This document shows positions 14,395-20,711 of a stretch of DNA of 23,262 nt, in pieces. The translations under genes and the position numbers were made by a program. Position 1 is the stretch's first letter; each line of letters opens with the position of its first letter. Where the stretch lies: the NCBI GenBank assembly GCA_002369175.1, contig DFES01000164.1, positions 1-23,262 on the forward strand. Direction: 5' to 3'. The notes below the pieces were generated by a model. It had not been told where the DNA came from. It was given only the letters and a program-made list of their open reading frames with translations, and made no database searches. This DNA comes from Selenomonadaceae bacterium UBA3796 (lineage in GTDB: Bacteria; Bacillota; Negativicutes; Selenomonadales; Selenomonadaceae).

Positions 14395-14979
14395 ATGACA
14401 ATTTCAGAGGAACAGAAACTGATTGCCGCTGCGGCGGCAGGGGACAAGGAGGCCATGGAGATGCTTTTTGAGGCGTACAAAGGTCTTTTGGTGAAGGCGG
14501 CGCATTTTGCCAAGGTGCGCACGGTGACGGAGGATGCCATGGGGGTGGCTCAGGTGGAATTCCTTCAGGCCGTGCGGCGTTATGATCCCGGGCGGGGAGT
14601 GAATTTCGCGGCTTTCGCAAAGAGCATGGTGTATGCGGGAGTCCACCAGTTTTTTCGGCGGGAGCTCAGGCACTGGCAGCATGAGTTCATGCCCGGAAGC
14701 GAGGAGGAGGAAGCGTCATCCTCGCTGGAGGCTGTGGCAGACCCCCGGGATGCTGTGGGGGAATGGGAGACGGAAGAGGACATGAGGCAGGCCTTTTCCT
14801 GCCTGACGGAGCGTGAGCGGGAGGCGATAGAGCTGGTATACCTCAAGGGCATGACCCAGCGTGTGGCAGCGAAACTTCTTTCCGTGACCCCCCAGACGCT
14901 GCATGACGCGAAGCAGCGGGCTGTCAGGAAGCTTCGGGCGTATTTTGCCTGTGGCAAAACTGGAACAACAGCGTTATGA
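14395..14979 (+). CDS. small sigma-70 family RNA polymerase sigma factor
   Basis: This is a 194-residue two-domain sigma factor that would direct RNA polymerase to a special promoter class. Residues 5-90 match region 2 (AGDKEAMEMLFEAYKGLL, then AQVEFLQAVRRYDPGRGVNFAAFAKSM, read in parts). An acidic linker EEEEASSSLEA follows. Residues about 130-190 are region 4 with its helix-turn-helix (LTEREREAIELVYLKGMTQ, VAAKLLSVTPQTLHDAKQRA). Region 3 is missing, as in ECF or SigH/ComX-like factors. ATG 14395 has AAGGA nine bases upstream; earlier in-frame starts at 14335 and 14362 lack one. The last eleven or so codons and the stop lie inside a decayed copy of the dispersed cassette. No anti-sigma gene is adjacent. 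The target regulon is unknown. Confidence 0.82.
   Translation: MTISEEQKLIAAAAAGDKEAMEMLFEAYKGLLVKAAHFAKVRTVTEDAMGVAQVEFLQAVRRYDPGRGVNFAAFAKSMVYAGVHQFFRRELRHWQHEFMPGSEEEEASSSLEAVADPRDAVGEWETEEDMRQAFSCLTEREREAIELVYLKGMTQRVAAKLLSVTPQTLHDAKQRAVRKLRAYFACGKTGTTAL
14943..14979 (+). repeat. dispersed hairpin-promoter cassette, copy 2 (decayed, inside coding sequence)
   Basis: TTTTGCC, TGT and GGCAAAA keep the palindrome, but the 3' part has drifted: TGGAACAACAGCGTTATGA in place of the conserved TTGAACAATTGCGTTATAA. The -10 hexamer is lost. It encodes the C-terminal residues FACGKTGTTAL of the sigma factor and supplies its TGA stop. Confidence 0.75.
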
Positions 14980-14994
14980 CGGATAAGCCCGTCG

Positions 14995-15074
14995 AAACGC
15001 CAATCGGTAGATTTCGCCCTTGGCGAAATTTGAACAATTGCGTTATAATTAAAGCGCAGCATTGATTGGCGTTT
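14995..15074. repeat. 11-bp inverted repeat framing cassette copy 3
   Basis: AAACGCCAATC (14995-15005) and GATTGGCGTTT (15064-15074) are perfect inverted repeats 58 bases apart, with cassette copy 3 between them. They could be terminal repeats of a tiny mobile unit or arms of an RNA structure in the alcohol dehydrogenase leader. No target duplication is obvious at the edges. A small hairpin GACGG/CCGTC (14978-14993) precedes them directly after the sigma-factor stop. Confidence 0.5.
15011..15049 (+). repeat. dispersed hairpin-promoter cassette, copy 3
   Basis: ATTTCGCC (15011-15018), loop CTT and GGCGAAAT (15022-15029) form a perfect 8-bp stem. The T-to-C and outer G-to-A changes relative to copy 1 are matched on the other arm, so pairing or dyad symmetry is maintained. 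The conserved TTGAACAATTGCGTTATAAT follows exactly, ending at 15049. The alcohol dehydrogenase start is 43 bases downstream. Confidence 0.85.
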
Positions 15075-15091
15075 TGGGGAGGGGGATCCTT

Positions 15092-16273
15092 ATGCAGAGT
15101 TTTTCATTTCAATGTCCGACGGAGATCGTTTTTGGCCGCGAGGCGGAGCTGGAGGTAGCGGAGAAGGTTCGCAAGTACGGCGGTCATCGTGTCTTTCTTG
15201 TCTATGGCGGCGGGAGTGTCGTGAAGAGCGGGCTTCTGGCCAGAGTGGAGCGCTGCCTTACTTCCAGCGGCCTTGCTTTTGAGGTGCTGGGGGGTGTGCA
15301 GCCGAATCCGCGCCTCTCTCTGGCTCGTGAAGGGGTAAGGGAGGCTTTGGCCATTCAGGCGGATTTCATTCTGGCCGTCGGGGGAGGCAGCGTCATCGAC
15401 ACGGCGAAGGCCATCGCCCATGGCGTTGCAAATCCCGGTACGGATATCTGGGATTTCTGGACGGGGAAGGTACCCCTTGCAAAGACCACGCCGGTGGGAG
15501 CTGTGCTCACCATTGCGGCGGCGGGAAGCGAAACCAGTGATTCTGCCGTTCTCACAAATGAGGAGCTCGGAAAGAAAGCCGGACTCAACTCCGAGTACAA
15601 CCGTCCTGCCGTGGCCTTTCTGAATCCGGAGCTGACCTTTACGCTTCCAAAGCGGCAGATTGCTTGCGGCGTCTGCGACATTTTGATGCATACGCTGGAA
15701 CGCTACTTCACTCCGGTCAAGGGCAATTCCTTCACGGATCTCGTGGCGGAGGCACTCATGAAAAATGTCATAGACAATGCCCGCATTGCTATCGTGAATC
15801 GCAAGGATTACGATGCCATGAGCGAAATCATGTGGTGCGGCAGCGTCTCCCATAACGGCTTCACGGAGCTGGGGCGCAGGAAGGATTTCTCCGTCCACAA
15901 GCTGGGACATGAGTTGGGCGGAAGGTTTGATGTGACGCATGGCGCTTCCCTGACAGCACTTTGGGGATCCTGGGCCCGCTATGTCTACGAGGACGATCCC
16001 GAGCGCTTCGCCAGGTATGCAGAGCGTCTTTGGGGAGTGGATTCCGGAACAGCGGAGGAGCGCGCCCGTGCCGGTATCCGCAGGACGGAGGAATTCTTCC
16101 GGGAGCTTGACATGCCGACGAATTTCACGGAACTCGGCATCGGCGTGCAGACGGAGGAAACCATTGAGTATCTTGCGGACATGTGCACCGGAAACGGCAC
16201 AAAGAAGGTGGGATATTTCCATCCCATGGACAAGAAAACCGTCATGAGCATTTACCGAATGGCAAACAAATAA
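15092..16273 (+). CDS. iron-containing alcohol dehydrogenase
   Basis: This 393-residue cytosolic group III alcohol dehydrogenase interconverts aldehydes and alcohols with NAD(P)H, probably in fermentation or aldehyde detoxification. It resembles butanol dehydrogenases (BdhA/YqhD type). The nucleotide-binding loop is VGGGSVIDTAKAIA (residues 96-109). Metal ligands are visible as D196 and H200 in CDILMH, a histidine in HKLGHELGG (269 or 273) and H283 in DVTHGASL. The C-terminus VGYFHPMDKKTV is typical of the family. ATG 15092 is preferred over the frame opening at 15062, because GGGGAGGGGG (15076-15085) is the ribosome binding site and the usual N-terminus MQSFSFQCPTEIVFG begins there. Transcription is likely from cassette copy 3. 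No intrinsic terminator with a T tract follows, only an inverted repeat. Confidence 0.92.
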   Translation: MQSFSFQCPTEIVFGREAELEVAEKVRKYGGHRVFLVYGGGSVVKSGLLARVERCLTSSGLAFEVLGGVQPNPRLSLAREGVREALAIQADFILAVGGGSVIDTAKAIAHGVANPGTDIWDFWTGKVPLAKTTPVGAVLTIAAAGSETSDSAVLTNEELGKKAGLNSEYNRPAVAFLNPELTFTLPKRQIACGVCDILMHTLERYFTPVKGNSFTDLVAEALMKNVIDNARIAIVNRKDYDAMSEIMWCGSVSHNGFTELGRRKDFSVHKLGHELGGRFDVTHGASLTALWGSWARYVYEDDPERFARYAERLWGVDSGTAEERARAGIRRTEEFFRELDMPTNFTELGIGVQTEETIEYLADMCTGNGTKKVGYFHPMDKKTVMSIYRMANK

Positions 16274-16282
16274 AAACGGGAT

Positions 16283-16341
16283 GGGGCGTGTTGTCAAATG
16301 CAAGACTGCTACAGGGCAGGCGGAGTTTGTCAACACGCCCC
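16283..16341. repeat. 16-bp inverted repeat downstream of the alcohol dehydrogenase gene
   Basis: GGGGCGTGTTGTCAAA (16283-16298) and TTTGTCAACACGCCCC (16326-16341) are inverted with one mismatch and a 27-base loop. No T run follows on the plus strand. The core TCAACACGCCC of the right arm recurs at 131-141. It may be a factor-dependent terminator, a mobile-unit remnant or a regulator site. Confidence 0.6.
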
Positions 16342-16367
16342 GGCTCTTCGGAAACGACTCTGTTCCG

Positions 16368-16406
16368 GTTTTGCCCGTGGCAAAACTTGAACAATTGCGT
16401 TATAAT
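16368..16406 (+). repeat. dispersed hairpin-promoter cassette, copy 4
   Basis: GTTTTGCC (16368-16375), loop CGT, GGCAAAAC (16379-16386) and the exact TTGAACAATTGCGTTATAAT make this copy 38/39 identical to copy 1 at 2249. Sequences outside the 39 bases are unrelated. The methyltransferase start codon is 46 bases after the -10 hexamer. Confidence 0.87.
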
Positions 16407-16451
16407 ACAATACAATGCAATTGGGGAGTTTGTGTGAAGGATAGGATCGAT

Positions 16452-17516
16452 ATGCGGAAATTTACAACGATAGAACTGTTTGCGGGAGCGGGCGGCCTCG
16501 CTCTTGGAGTGGAGGAGGCCGGCTTCGCCACCATTGGGGCGGTAGAGGTTGACCACGATGCCTGTGAGACACTTCGGGCAAACAGAAAAGAATGGAACGT
16601 GTTTGAGGGGGACATTGCGGATCTCACCTGTCGGGACTTGACCGAGATTTACGGCATTGAGCCGGGGGAACTGGATCTGTTGTCCGGTGGCGCTCCTTGT
16701 CAGGCTTTTTCCTATGCAGGAAAGAGATTGGGTTTTGAGGATACCAGGGGCACTCTTTTTCATCACTATGCTCTGTTTCTGAAGCAACTTCAGCCGAAAA
16801 TGTTCCTTTTTGAGAATGTCCGCGGGCTTCTCACCCATGACAAGGGACGTACCTATAAGACCATGTGCAGGGTCTTTGTCATGGCGGGATATACGATCCG
16901 GAAGGCTGTGCTCAATGCCTGGGACTATGACACGGCTCAGAAGCGTGAACGCCTCATTACCATCGGCATAAGAAGTGATCTGGCAGAGAATGTAGGGTTT
17001 GTTTTCCCGGAGAAATGTGCATACAAGCCGGTTTTGCGGGATGTGCTGAAGGATGTTCCTGACAGCCCCTATACACCTTATGGCGAGAAAAAGCGCAAGC
17101 TTTTTGAGCTGGTTCCTCCCGGTGGCTATTGGCGCGACATTGACCCCGAACTAGCCAGGGAGTATATGAAGTCCTGCTGGGATATGGAGGGGGGACGCAC
17201 AGGCATTTTGCGCCGCCTTTCCATGGATGAGCCTTCTCTCACGGTGCTGACATCTCCTTCCCAGAAGCAGACGGAGCGTTGCCATCCATTGGAGGCAAGA
17301 CCCTTCACCGTCAGGGAGAATGCTCGCATACAGGGGTTCCCGGACGTATGGGAATTCAAGGGCAGCATAGGCGCCCAATACAGGCAGGTGGGCAATGCAG
17401 TTCCCGTCAAACTTGCTTATCACGTAGCAAAAGAAATATACAAGACATTGGAGGCAGTTTATGAACTGGACCATAAGTTTTATCAAGGAGGCGGAGCTGA
17501 GGCGTCATGTGGCTGA
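16452..17516 (+). CDS. DNA (cytosine-5) methyltransferase of a type II restriction-modification system
   Basis: This 354-residue enzyme transfers a methyl group from SAM to C5 of cytosine in its recognition site, protecting host DNA. Conserved motifs are all visible: I, FAGAGGLALG (10-19); IV, GGAPCQAFSYAGKR with the catalytic cysteine C83; VI, ENVRG (121-125); VIII, QKRERL; and X, QVGNAVPVKLAYHV near the C-terminus. The target recognition region lies between VIII and X. ATG 16452 is chosen because the protein begins with the usual MRKFTTIELFAGAG and AAGGA (16437-16441) precedes it. A frame opening at 16281 is spurious. The endonuclease gene begins inside it, 56 bases before its stop. By partnership with an Eco47II-like enzyme the site is probably GGNCC (inference). 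Confidence 0.93.
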   Translation: MRKFTTIELFAGAGGLALGVEEAGFATIGAVEVDHDACETLRANRKEWNVFEGDIADLTCRDLTEIYGIEPGELDLLSGGAPCQAFSYAGKRLGFEDTRGTLFHHYALFLKQLQPKMFLFENVRGLLTHDKGRTYKTMCRVFVMAGYTIRKAVLNAWDYDTAQKRERLITIGIRSDLAENVGFVFPEKCAYKPVLRDVLKDVPDSPYTPYGEKKRKLFELVPPGGYWRDIDPELAREYMKSCWDMEGGRTGILRRLSMDEPSLTVLTSPSQKQTERCHPLEARPFTVRENARIQGFPDVWEFKGSIGAQYRQVGNAVPVKLAYHVAKEIYKTLEAVYELDHKFYQGGGAEASCG

Positions 17517-18339
17517 GACGATAGCGGCCTATGGCGACAAGCTGCTGTCATACGACTTGGAAAAATTCAACAGTAATCTGATTGATCCCATTAAGATGAT
17601 TTTCGATAAGAATGTTTTTCAGGAATCTTGGGAGGAACTGATCAAGGGGGAAATTTTCCGCCAGCGTGACAAAGCCAACACGAATGATATAGGGTATTTT
17701 CACCAGCGTATTTTCCAGTATTTTGATGGCTGTCATGTACCGGATAATGGCAAGGAGGGTGGTTGGGATATCATATATGAGAATCCGGATGGCATAGACT
17801 TGGCTGAGGGTGACGTTGTGCACAAGGTTTATGTGGAAATGAAGAATAAACATAACACCATGAACAATGCCTCTGCAGGGAAGACTTACATCAAGATGCA
17901 GAACCAACTCTTGCGGGATGATGATTGTGCTTGCTTCTTGGTGGAGGCAATCGCCAAGCGTTCCCAGAACATAAAATGGGAAACAACTGTGGACAAGCAG
18001 AAGGTTTCCCATAAGCGTATCAGACGCGTGAGCATGGATCGGTTCTATGCACTGGTGACGGGAGAAGAGGATGCTTTTCATCAGGTATGCATGGTTCTGC
18101 CTCATATTATCCAATCGGTGATTGCATCGAATCCTGAGACAAAAACTCCTGAGGATACGGCCTTCCAAGAATTGAAAGCTATTGCCGGGAAGTTCGGAGG
18201 CGATGACAAGAATCTTGCCATGGTGGCGGCAGTGTACTTGCTGGGCTTTTCCACCTACAATGGCTTTGGGGTCGGAGGTGACAGCTCCTTGAAGGGGATT
18301 TACCATTTTGTCCGCGAGCACCGTTCTGGATACGAGTAG
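17461..18339 (+). CDS. Eco47II-like type II restriction endonuclease
   Basis: This 292-residue protein is recognised as the Eco47II restriction endonuclease family, known to cleave GGNCC. Characteristic segments are VYVEMKNKHNTMNNASAGKT (the E-x-K around residue 125 is a plausible part of the metal-binding catalytic core), TYIKMQNQLLRDDDCACFLVEAIA, NIKWETTVDKQKVSHKRIRR and VLPHIIQSVI. GGAGG (17450-17454) lies six bases before the ATG, within the methyltransferase gene. The reading frames overlap by 56 bases, which couples expression and delays the endonuclease behind the methyltransferase. Base composition is visibly more A+T rich than the flanking genes, consistent with horizontal acquisition. 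No controller (C) protein gene is present. Confidence 0.88.
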   Translation: MNWTISFIKEAELRRHVAETIAAYGDKLLSYDLEKFNSNLIDPIKMIFDKNVFQESWEELIKGEIFRQRDKANTNDIGYFHQRIFQYFDGCHVPDNGKEGGWDIIYENPDGIDLAEGDVVHKVYVEMKNKHNTMNNASAGKTYIKMQNQLLRDDDCACFLVEAIAKRSQNIKWETTVDKQKVSHKRIRRVSMDRFYALVTGEEDAFHQVCMVLPHIIQSVIASNPETKTPEDTAFQELKAIAGKFGGDDKNLAMVAAVYLLGFSTYNGFGVGGDSSLKGIYHFVREHRSGYE

Positions 18340-18369
18340 AAAAACTAAAAAAATTGTTGTTTTGACCTA

Positions 18370-18397
18370 TTGACTTTTTGACGTTATCGAGTATAAT
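18370..18397 (+). promoter_or_regulatory. promoter of the small heat-shock gene
   Basis: TTGACT (18370-18375), 16 bases, then a perfect TATAAT (18392-18397). TTGAC occurs three times at an 8-base period (18362, 18370, 18378), which is unusual. No CIRCE element (TTAGCACTC inverted repeat) is present. Confidence 0.75.
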
Positions 18398-18403
18398 AAG
18401 AAT

Positions 18404-18516
18404 TGCAAGGGGGAAAAGAAAAGAAACTGCCGGAGGATACGGCAGAACCCCAAGGCAAATGTTATTTACAGCGTATCGGGATTACCTGTACGCGAGTCTG
18501 AAAGGAGACGTTCATC
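18404..18516 (+). promoter_or_regulatory. long 5' leader of the small heat-shock gene
   Basis: The leader is about 113 bases. It contains a hairpin CTGCCG (18427-18432) with CGGCAG (18440-18445) around a GAGGATA loop. A weak GTCT/AGAC stem (18496-18499, 18506-18509) partly covers the ribosome binding site AAAGGAG (18501-18507). Small heat-shock genes in many bacteria use thermosensing leaders; this is a candidate but matches no family I can name. Confidence 0.3.
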
Positions 18517-18975
18517 ATGTTTGGTTTAGTGCCTTTTGGTTCCAGGAAGAGTTTGGCAAAGAATGAGGACGGTTTCCGCAGCCTCTTCGATTTGTTCAAT
18601 GAGCCATTCTTCAATGACGGTCTTCAGAGCCTGAGTCACTTTGGCACCACCTCCTTCAAGGTGGATGTGAAGGACAAGGGAGATGCTTACGAGCTGACTG
18701 CTGATCTGCCCGGAATGAAGAAAGAAGATATTGCCCTTCACTATGAGAACAATTATCTCACCATTTCTGCAGGCAAGGATGAGACCCATGAGGAAAAGGA
18801 TGAGAAGGGAAGCTATATCCGCCGTGAGCGCAGCATTGGCAGCATGAGCCGTTCCTTCTATATCGACAACATCGATGAGGCAAAGGTGACGGCGGAGTTC
18901 AAGGACGGAGTCCTTCGCGTTGATATGCCGAAAGCGGCAGAGGTTCAGAGCGCAAAGCGCATTGAGATCAAGTGA
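18517..18975 (+). CDS. Hsp20/alpha-crystallin family small heat-shock protein
   Basis: This 152-residue ATP-independent chaperone would hold unfolding proteins in the cytoplasm as oligomers. The N-terminal arm (FRSLFDLFNEPFFND) precedes the alpha-crystallin domain from about residue 45: FKVDVKDKGDAYELTADLPG, KKEDIALHYENNYLTISAGK, YIRRERSIGSMSRSFYI and FKDGVLRVDMPKA. The last ends in the typical G-x-L motif. The C-terminal IEIK resembles the I-x-I anchoring motif, with glutamate as the middle residue. AAAGGAG lies nine bases before the ATG. It stands alone after the restriction-modification genes with its own promoter and a strong terminator. Confidence 0.93.
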   Translation: MFGLVPFGSRKSLAKNEDGFRSLFDLFNEPFFNDGLQSLSHFGTTSFKVDVKDKGDAYELTADLPGMKKEDIALHYENNYLTISAGKDETHEEKDEKGSYIRRERSIGSMSRSFYIDNIDEAKVTAEFKDGVLRVDMPKAAEVQSAKRIEIK

Positions 18976-18990
18976 GTGAGTAGGTCTTGA

Positions 18991-19046
18991 CAGCAAAAAC
19001 ACCCCCTGGCTGTTCTTTCTGATACAGCCAGGGGGTGTTTTTGCTG
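18991..19046. terminator. bidirectional terminator
   Basis: A perfect 23-bp inverted repeat (18991-19013 with 19024-19046) has a 10-base loop and an A5/T5 tract within the stem. It separates the heat-shock gene (plus strand) from the minus-strand membrane-protein gene. Confidence 0.92.
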
Positions 19047-19050
19047 CATA

Positions 19051-19314
19051 CTACACGCTGATATGCCGGAAACACATGGAGATAAAGCAGACCAAAGCCA
19101 TGCCGAAGGAGAAGTATTCCACGCAGCGCACCGGGTAGGCGTAATGCAGGGGAATGTCCAGAACCCTCGGGATGTTGCTTGTCAGGAGGGAGATGGCAAT
19201 GGACACATGGAGCAGGATGTTGGCCAGAGGTGTTCCCTGGTGCATGGAGAAAGCGCGCAGGAGCAGGTAGACGGAAAAAGCGATGAGGAAATACGCCACT
19301 TTGTCCCGATGCAC
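19051..19314 (-). CDS. small integral membrane protein of unknown function
   Basis: This is an 87-residue hydrophobic protein with a GTG start (complement 19312-19314). AAGGA lies nine bases upstream and supports that start. Predicted membrane segments are YFLIAFSVYLLLRAF (about 8-22), LANILLHVSIAISLL (about 30-44) and VEYFSFGMALVCFISMCF (about 65-82). A basic N-terminus suggests the start faces the cytoplasm. It ends just before the bidirectional terminator. It lies 99 bases after the HAD hydrolase gene on the same strand, so it could be the last gene of the rhamnose block or independent. I recognise no family. An alternative longer frame across 18968-19390 is rejected because it reads through the terminator and is composition-biased. 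Confidence 0.6.
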   Translation of the reverse strand: MHRDKVAYFLIAFSVYLLLRAFSMHQGTPLANILLHVSIAISLLTSNIPRVLDIPLHYAYPVRCVEYFSFGMALVCFISMCFRHISV

Positions 19315-19413
19315 CTATCTCATTCCTTTCCATATTCTCCCTGCCCGCTGCTATTGTTTCCATCCACGCGTTATAACCTAACCTTCTCACTCCCCCTTAG
19401 GGAAGAGGGAGAC

Positions 19414-20112
19414 TCATAGCTTTCGTTGAAAAAACTCCATAAGCCTTGGATCTCGGTAGGAGGTTACGGCCAGGAGTCCTTCTTCCGGTTCGTAGTTCCT
19501 GTCTCCCACGAACCAGACAGGCGTAATGGCATTCCAAATGGCTCCCTGCACGTCTCGCTCGCGGTTGTCTCCGATGAAGACGGCTTCCTGCGTCAGCACG
19601 CCCAATTTGTCCAGGGTCATCTGGAACAACACGGCGTTGGGTTTCTCGCAGCGGGCTTCCTCGCTGGTCACGATGCAGTCGATGTATTCTGACATGCCGA
19701 GTTTCCGGATCTTGCGGTACTGAACCCGTGTCATCATATCCGTGCAGAGGGCGGTGCGGATGCCCCTTGCCTTCAGCTCCCTGAGGAATTCCACAGCGCC
19801 ATCATAGGGCTCCATGTTCTCAAGGAACACCTCCCAGTAAGTCTCATAGAGTTCCAATGCGTAGGGAAGGGGACTCTTTCCCAGGAGCTCCACCACATGC
19901 TGGCAGAAAAGCATGCGGTTGTGGGATTCTGCCCGTCTTGCATGCCGGGCTTTCACTGCCGCCTTCGCTGCATCGTAATGCACGGTGAAGTCCGCCTCCG
20001 AGACACCGAGAAGTTCGCTGCCCTTCCGCACAAGAGCTTCCATGGCCGGCTTGTCTGCCCTGTCATAGTCATACAGTGTATTGTCCAGATCAAAAATCGC
20101 AGCTTTTTTCAT
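19414..20112 (-). CDS. HAD-superfamily hydrolase (phosphatase)
   Basis: This is a 232-residue haloacid dehalogenase-type phosphohydrolase. Motif I FDLDNTLYDYD lies at residues 6-16 with the nucleophile D7 and acid D9; motif II is CTDMM; motif III is the lysine in CEKPN; motif IV is IGDNRERDVQGA. The helical cap between I and II (about residues 20-90) indicates subclass I, similar to the pyrimidine nucleotidase YjjG or YfnB-type enzymes. ATG at 20110-20112 (complement) starts exactly before motif I and has GAGG eight bases upstream. A 59-codon in-frame extension is rejected. It follows rfbC by 38 bases and is likely co-transcribed, perhaps acting on a sugar-phosphate or nucleotide by-product. 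The substrate is unknown. Confidence 0.85.
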   Translation of the reverse strand: MKKAAIFDLDNTLYDYDRADKPAMEALVRKGSELLGVSEADFTVHYDAAKAAVKARHARRAESHNRMLFCQHVVELLGKSPLPYALELYETYWEVFLENMEPYDGAVEFLRELKARGIRTALCTDMMTRVQYRKIRKLGMSEYIDCIVTSEEARCEKPNAVLFQMTLDKLGVLTQEAVFIGDNRERDVQGAIWNAITPVWFVGDRNYEPEEGLLAVTSYRDPRLMEFFQRKL

Positions 20113-20150
20113 AACCCACACCTCGCATGAAGGGATATCCAACCCATGAA

Positions 20151-20711
20151 TCAGTCTTCGTATACGAAATTCAGCTCTGTGCGCTCTTTGAGAAGGGGGG
20201 CGTTCCTGTCCTTGTCCGAGAGAATCACAGGCTCCACGCCCCAGTCTACGCCGATTTCCGGATCGTTCCAGCGGATGTTGCCGTCGCACTCCGGCGCATA
20301 GTAATTGTCAGCTTTGTACATGACTTCCACATCATCTGTCAGGGTGATGAAGCCATGGGCAAAACCTCTGGGAATGAAGAGCTGCCTTTTGTTGTCTGCC
20401 GAGAGCTTTACGCCCACCCATTTCGCATACTGGGGGGAACCCTTCCGGATATCCACCGCCACATCAAGGATCTCCCCACGGGTGCAGCGGAGAAGTTTTG
20501 CCTGGCACATGGGGTTCAGCTGGTAGTGGAGCCCCCGCAGGGTTCCCTTTGTTGCAGAGAAAGACTGGTTGTCCTGGACGAAATCCACATGGAGGCCGCC
20601 CTCTTCCAGCTTCCTCTTGGACCAGCTCTCCATGAACCAGCCCCGCGCATCGCCGAACACCTGCGGCTCAACGATATAGACGCCCTTGAGTTCTGTTTCT
20701 GTAATCTTCAA
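20151..20711 (-). CDS. rfbC: dTDP-4-dehydrorhamnose 3,5-epimerase
   Basis: This 186-residue cupin enzyme epimerises C3 and C5 of dTDP-4-dehydro-6-deoxyglucose, the third step to dTDP-L-rhamnose. Family marks are VEPQVFGDARGWFMESW, FVQDNQSFSATKGTLRGLHYQ with the catalytic His, CTRGEILDVAVDIRKGSP, LFIPRGFAHGF and the C-terminal NDPEIGVDW. The start is most likely the TTG at 20709-20711 (complement). It gives the usual MKITETELKGV N-terminus, has GGAG eight bases upstream and forms a TTGA overlap with the upstream stop codon. The GTG at 20720 sits on the ribosome binding site. It belongs to the same minus-strand block as rfbA. rfbB and rfbD are not in the window. Confidence 0.93.
   Translation of the reverse strand: MKITETELKGVYIVEPQVFGDARGWFMESWSKRKLEEGGLHVDFVQDNQSFSATKGTLRGLHYQLNPMCQAKLLRCTRGEILDVAVDIRKGSPQYAKWVGVKLSADNKRQLFIPRGFAHGFITLTDDVEVMYKADNYYAPECDGNIRWNDPEIGVDWGVEPVILSDKDRNAPLLKERTELNFVYED

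Noticed and set aside
16283..16341. Intrinsic terminator after the alcohol dehydrogenase gene
   Set aside because: The inverted repeat is strong but no T run follows on the plus strand and the loop is long, so it is listed only as a repeat.
18340..18516. CIRCE/HrcA control of the small heat-shock gene
   Set aside because: No TTAGCACTC inverted repeat is present anywhere in the leader or promoter.
18968..19390. 140-codon minus-strand frame overlapping the small membrane protein
   Set aside because: It reads through a perfect bidirectional terminator and lacks a good ribosome binding site. The 87-residue membrane protein in another frame has both hydrophobic segments and a placed AAGGA.
19375..19413. 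Terminator for the HAD hydrolase gene
   Set aside because: Only short CTCCC/GGGAG and CCCTAAGGG pairings occur, without a T run in the minus-strand direction. Co-transcription with the membrane-protein gene therefore remains possible.
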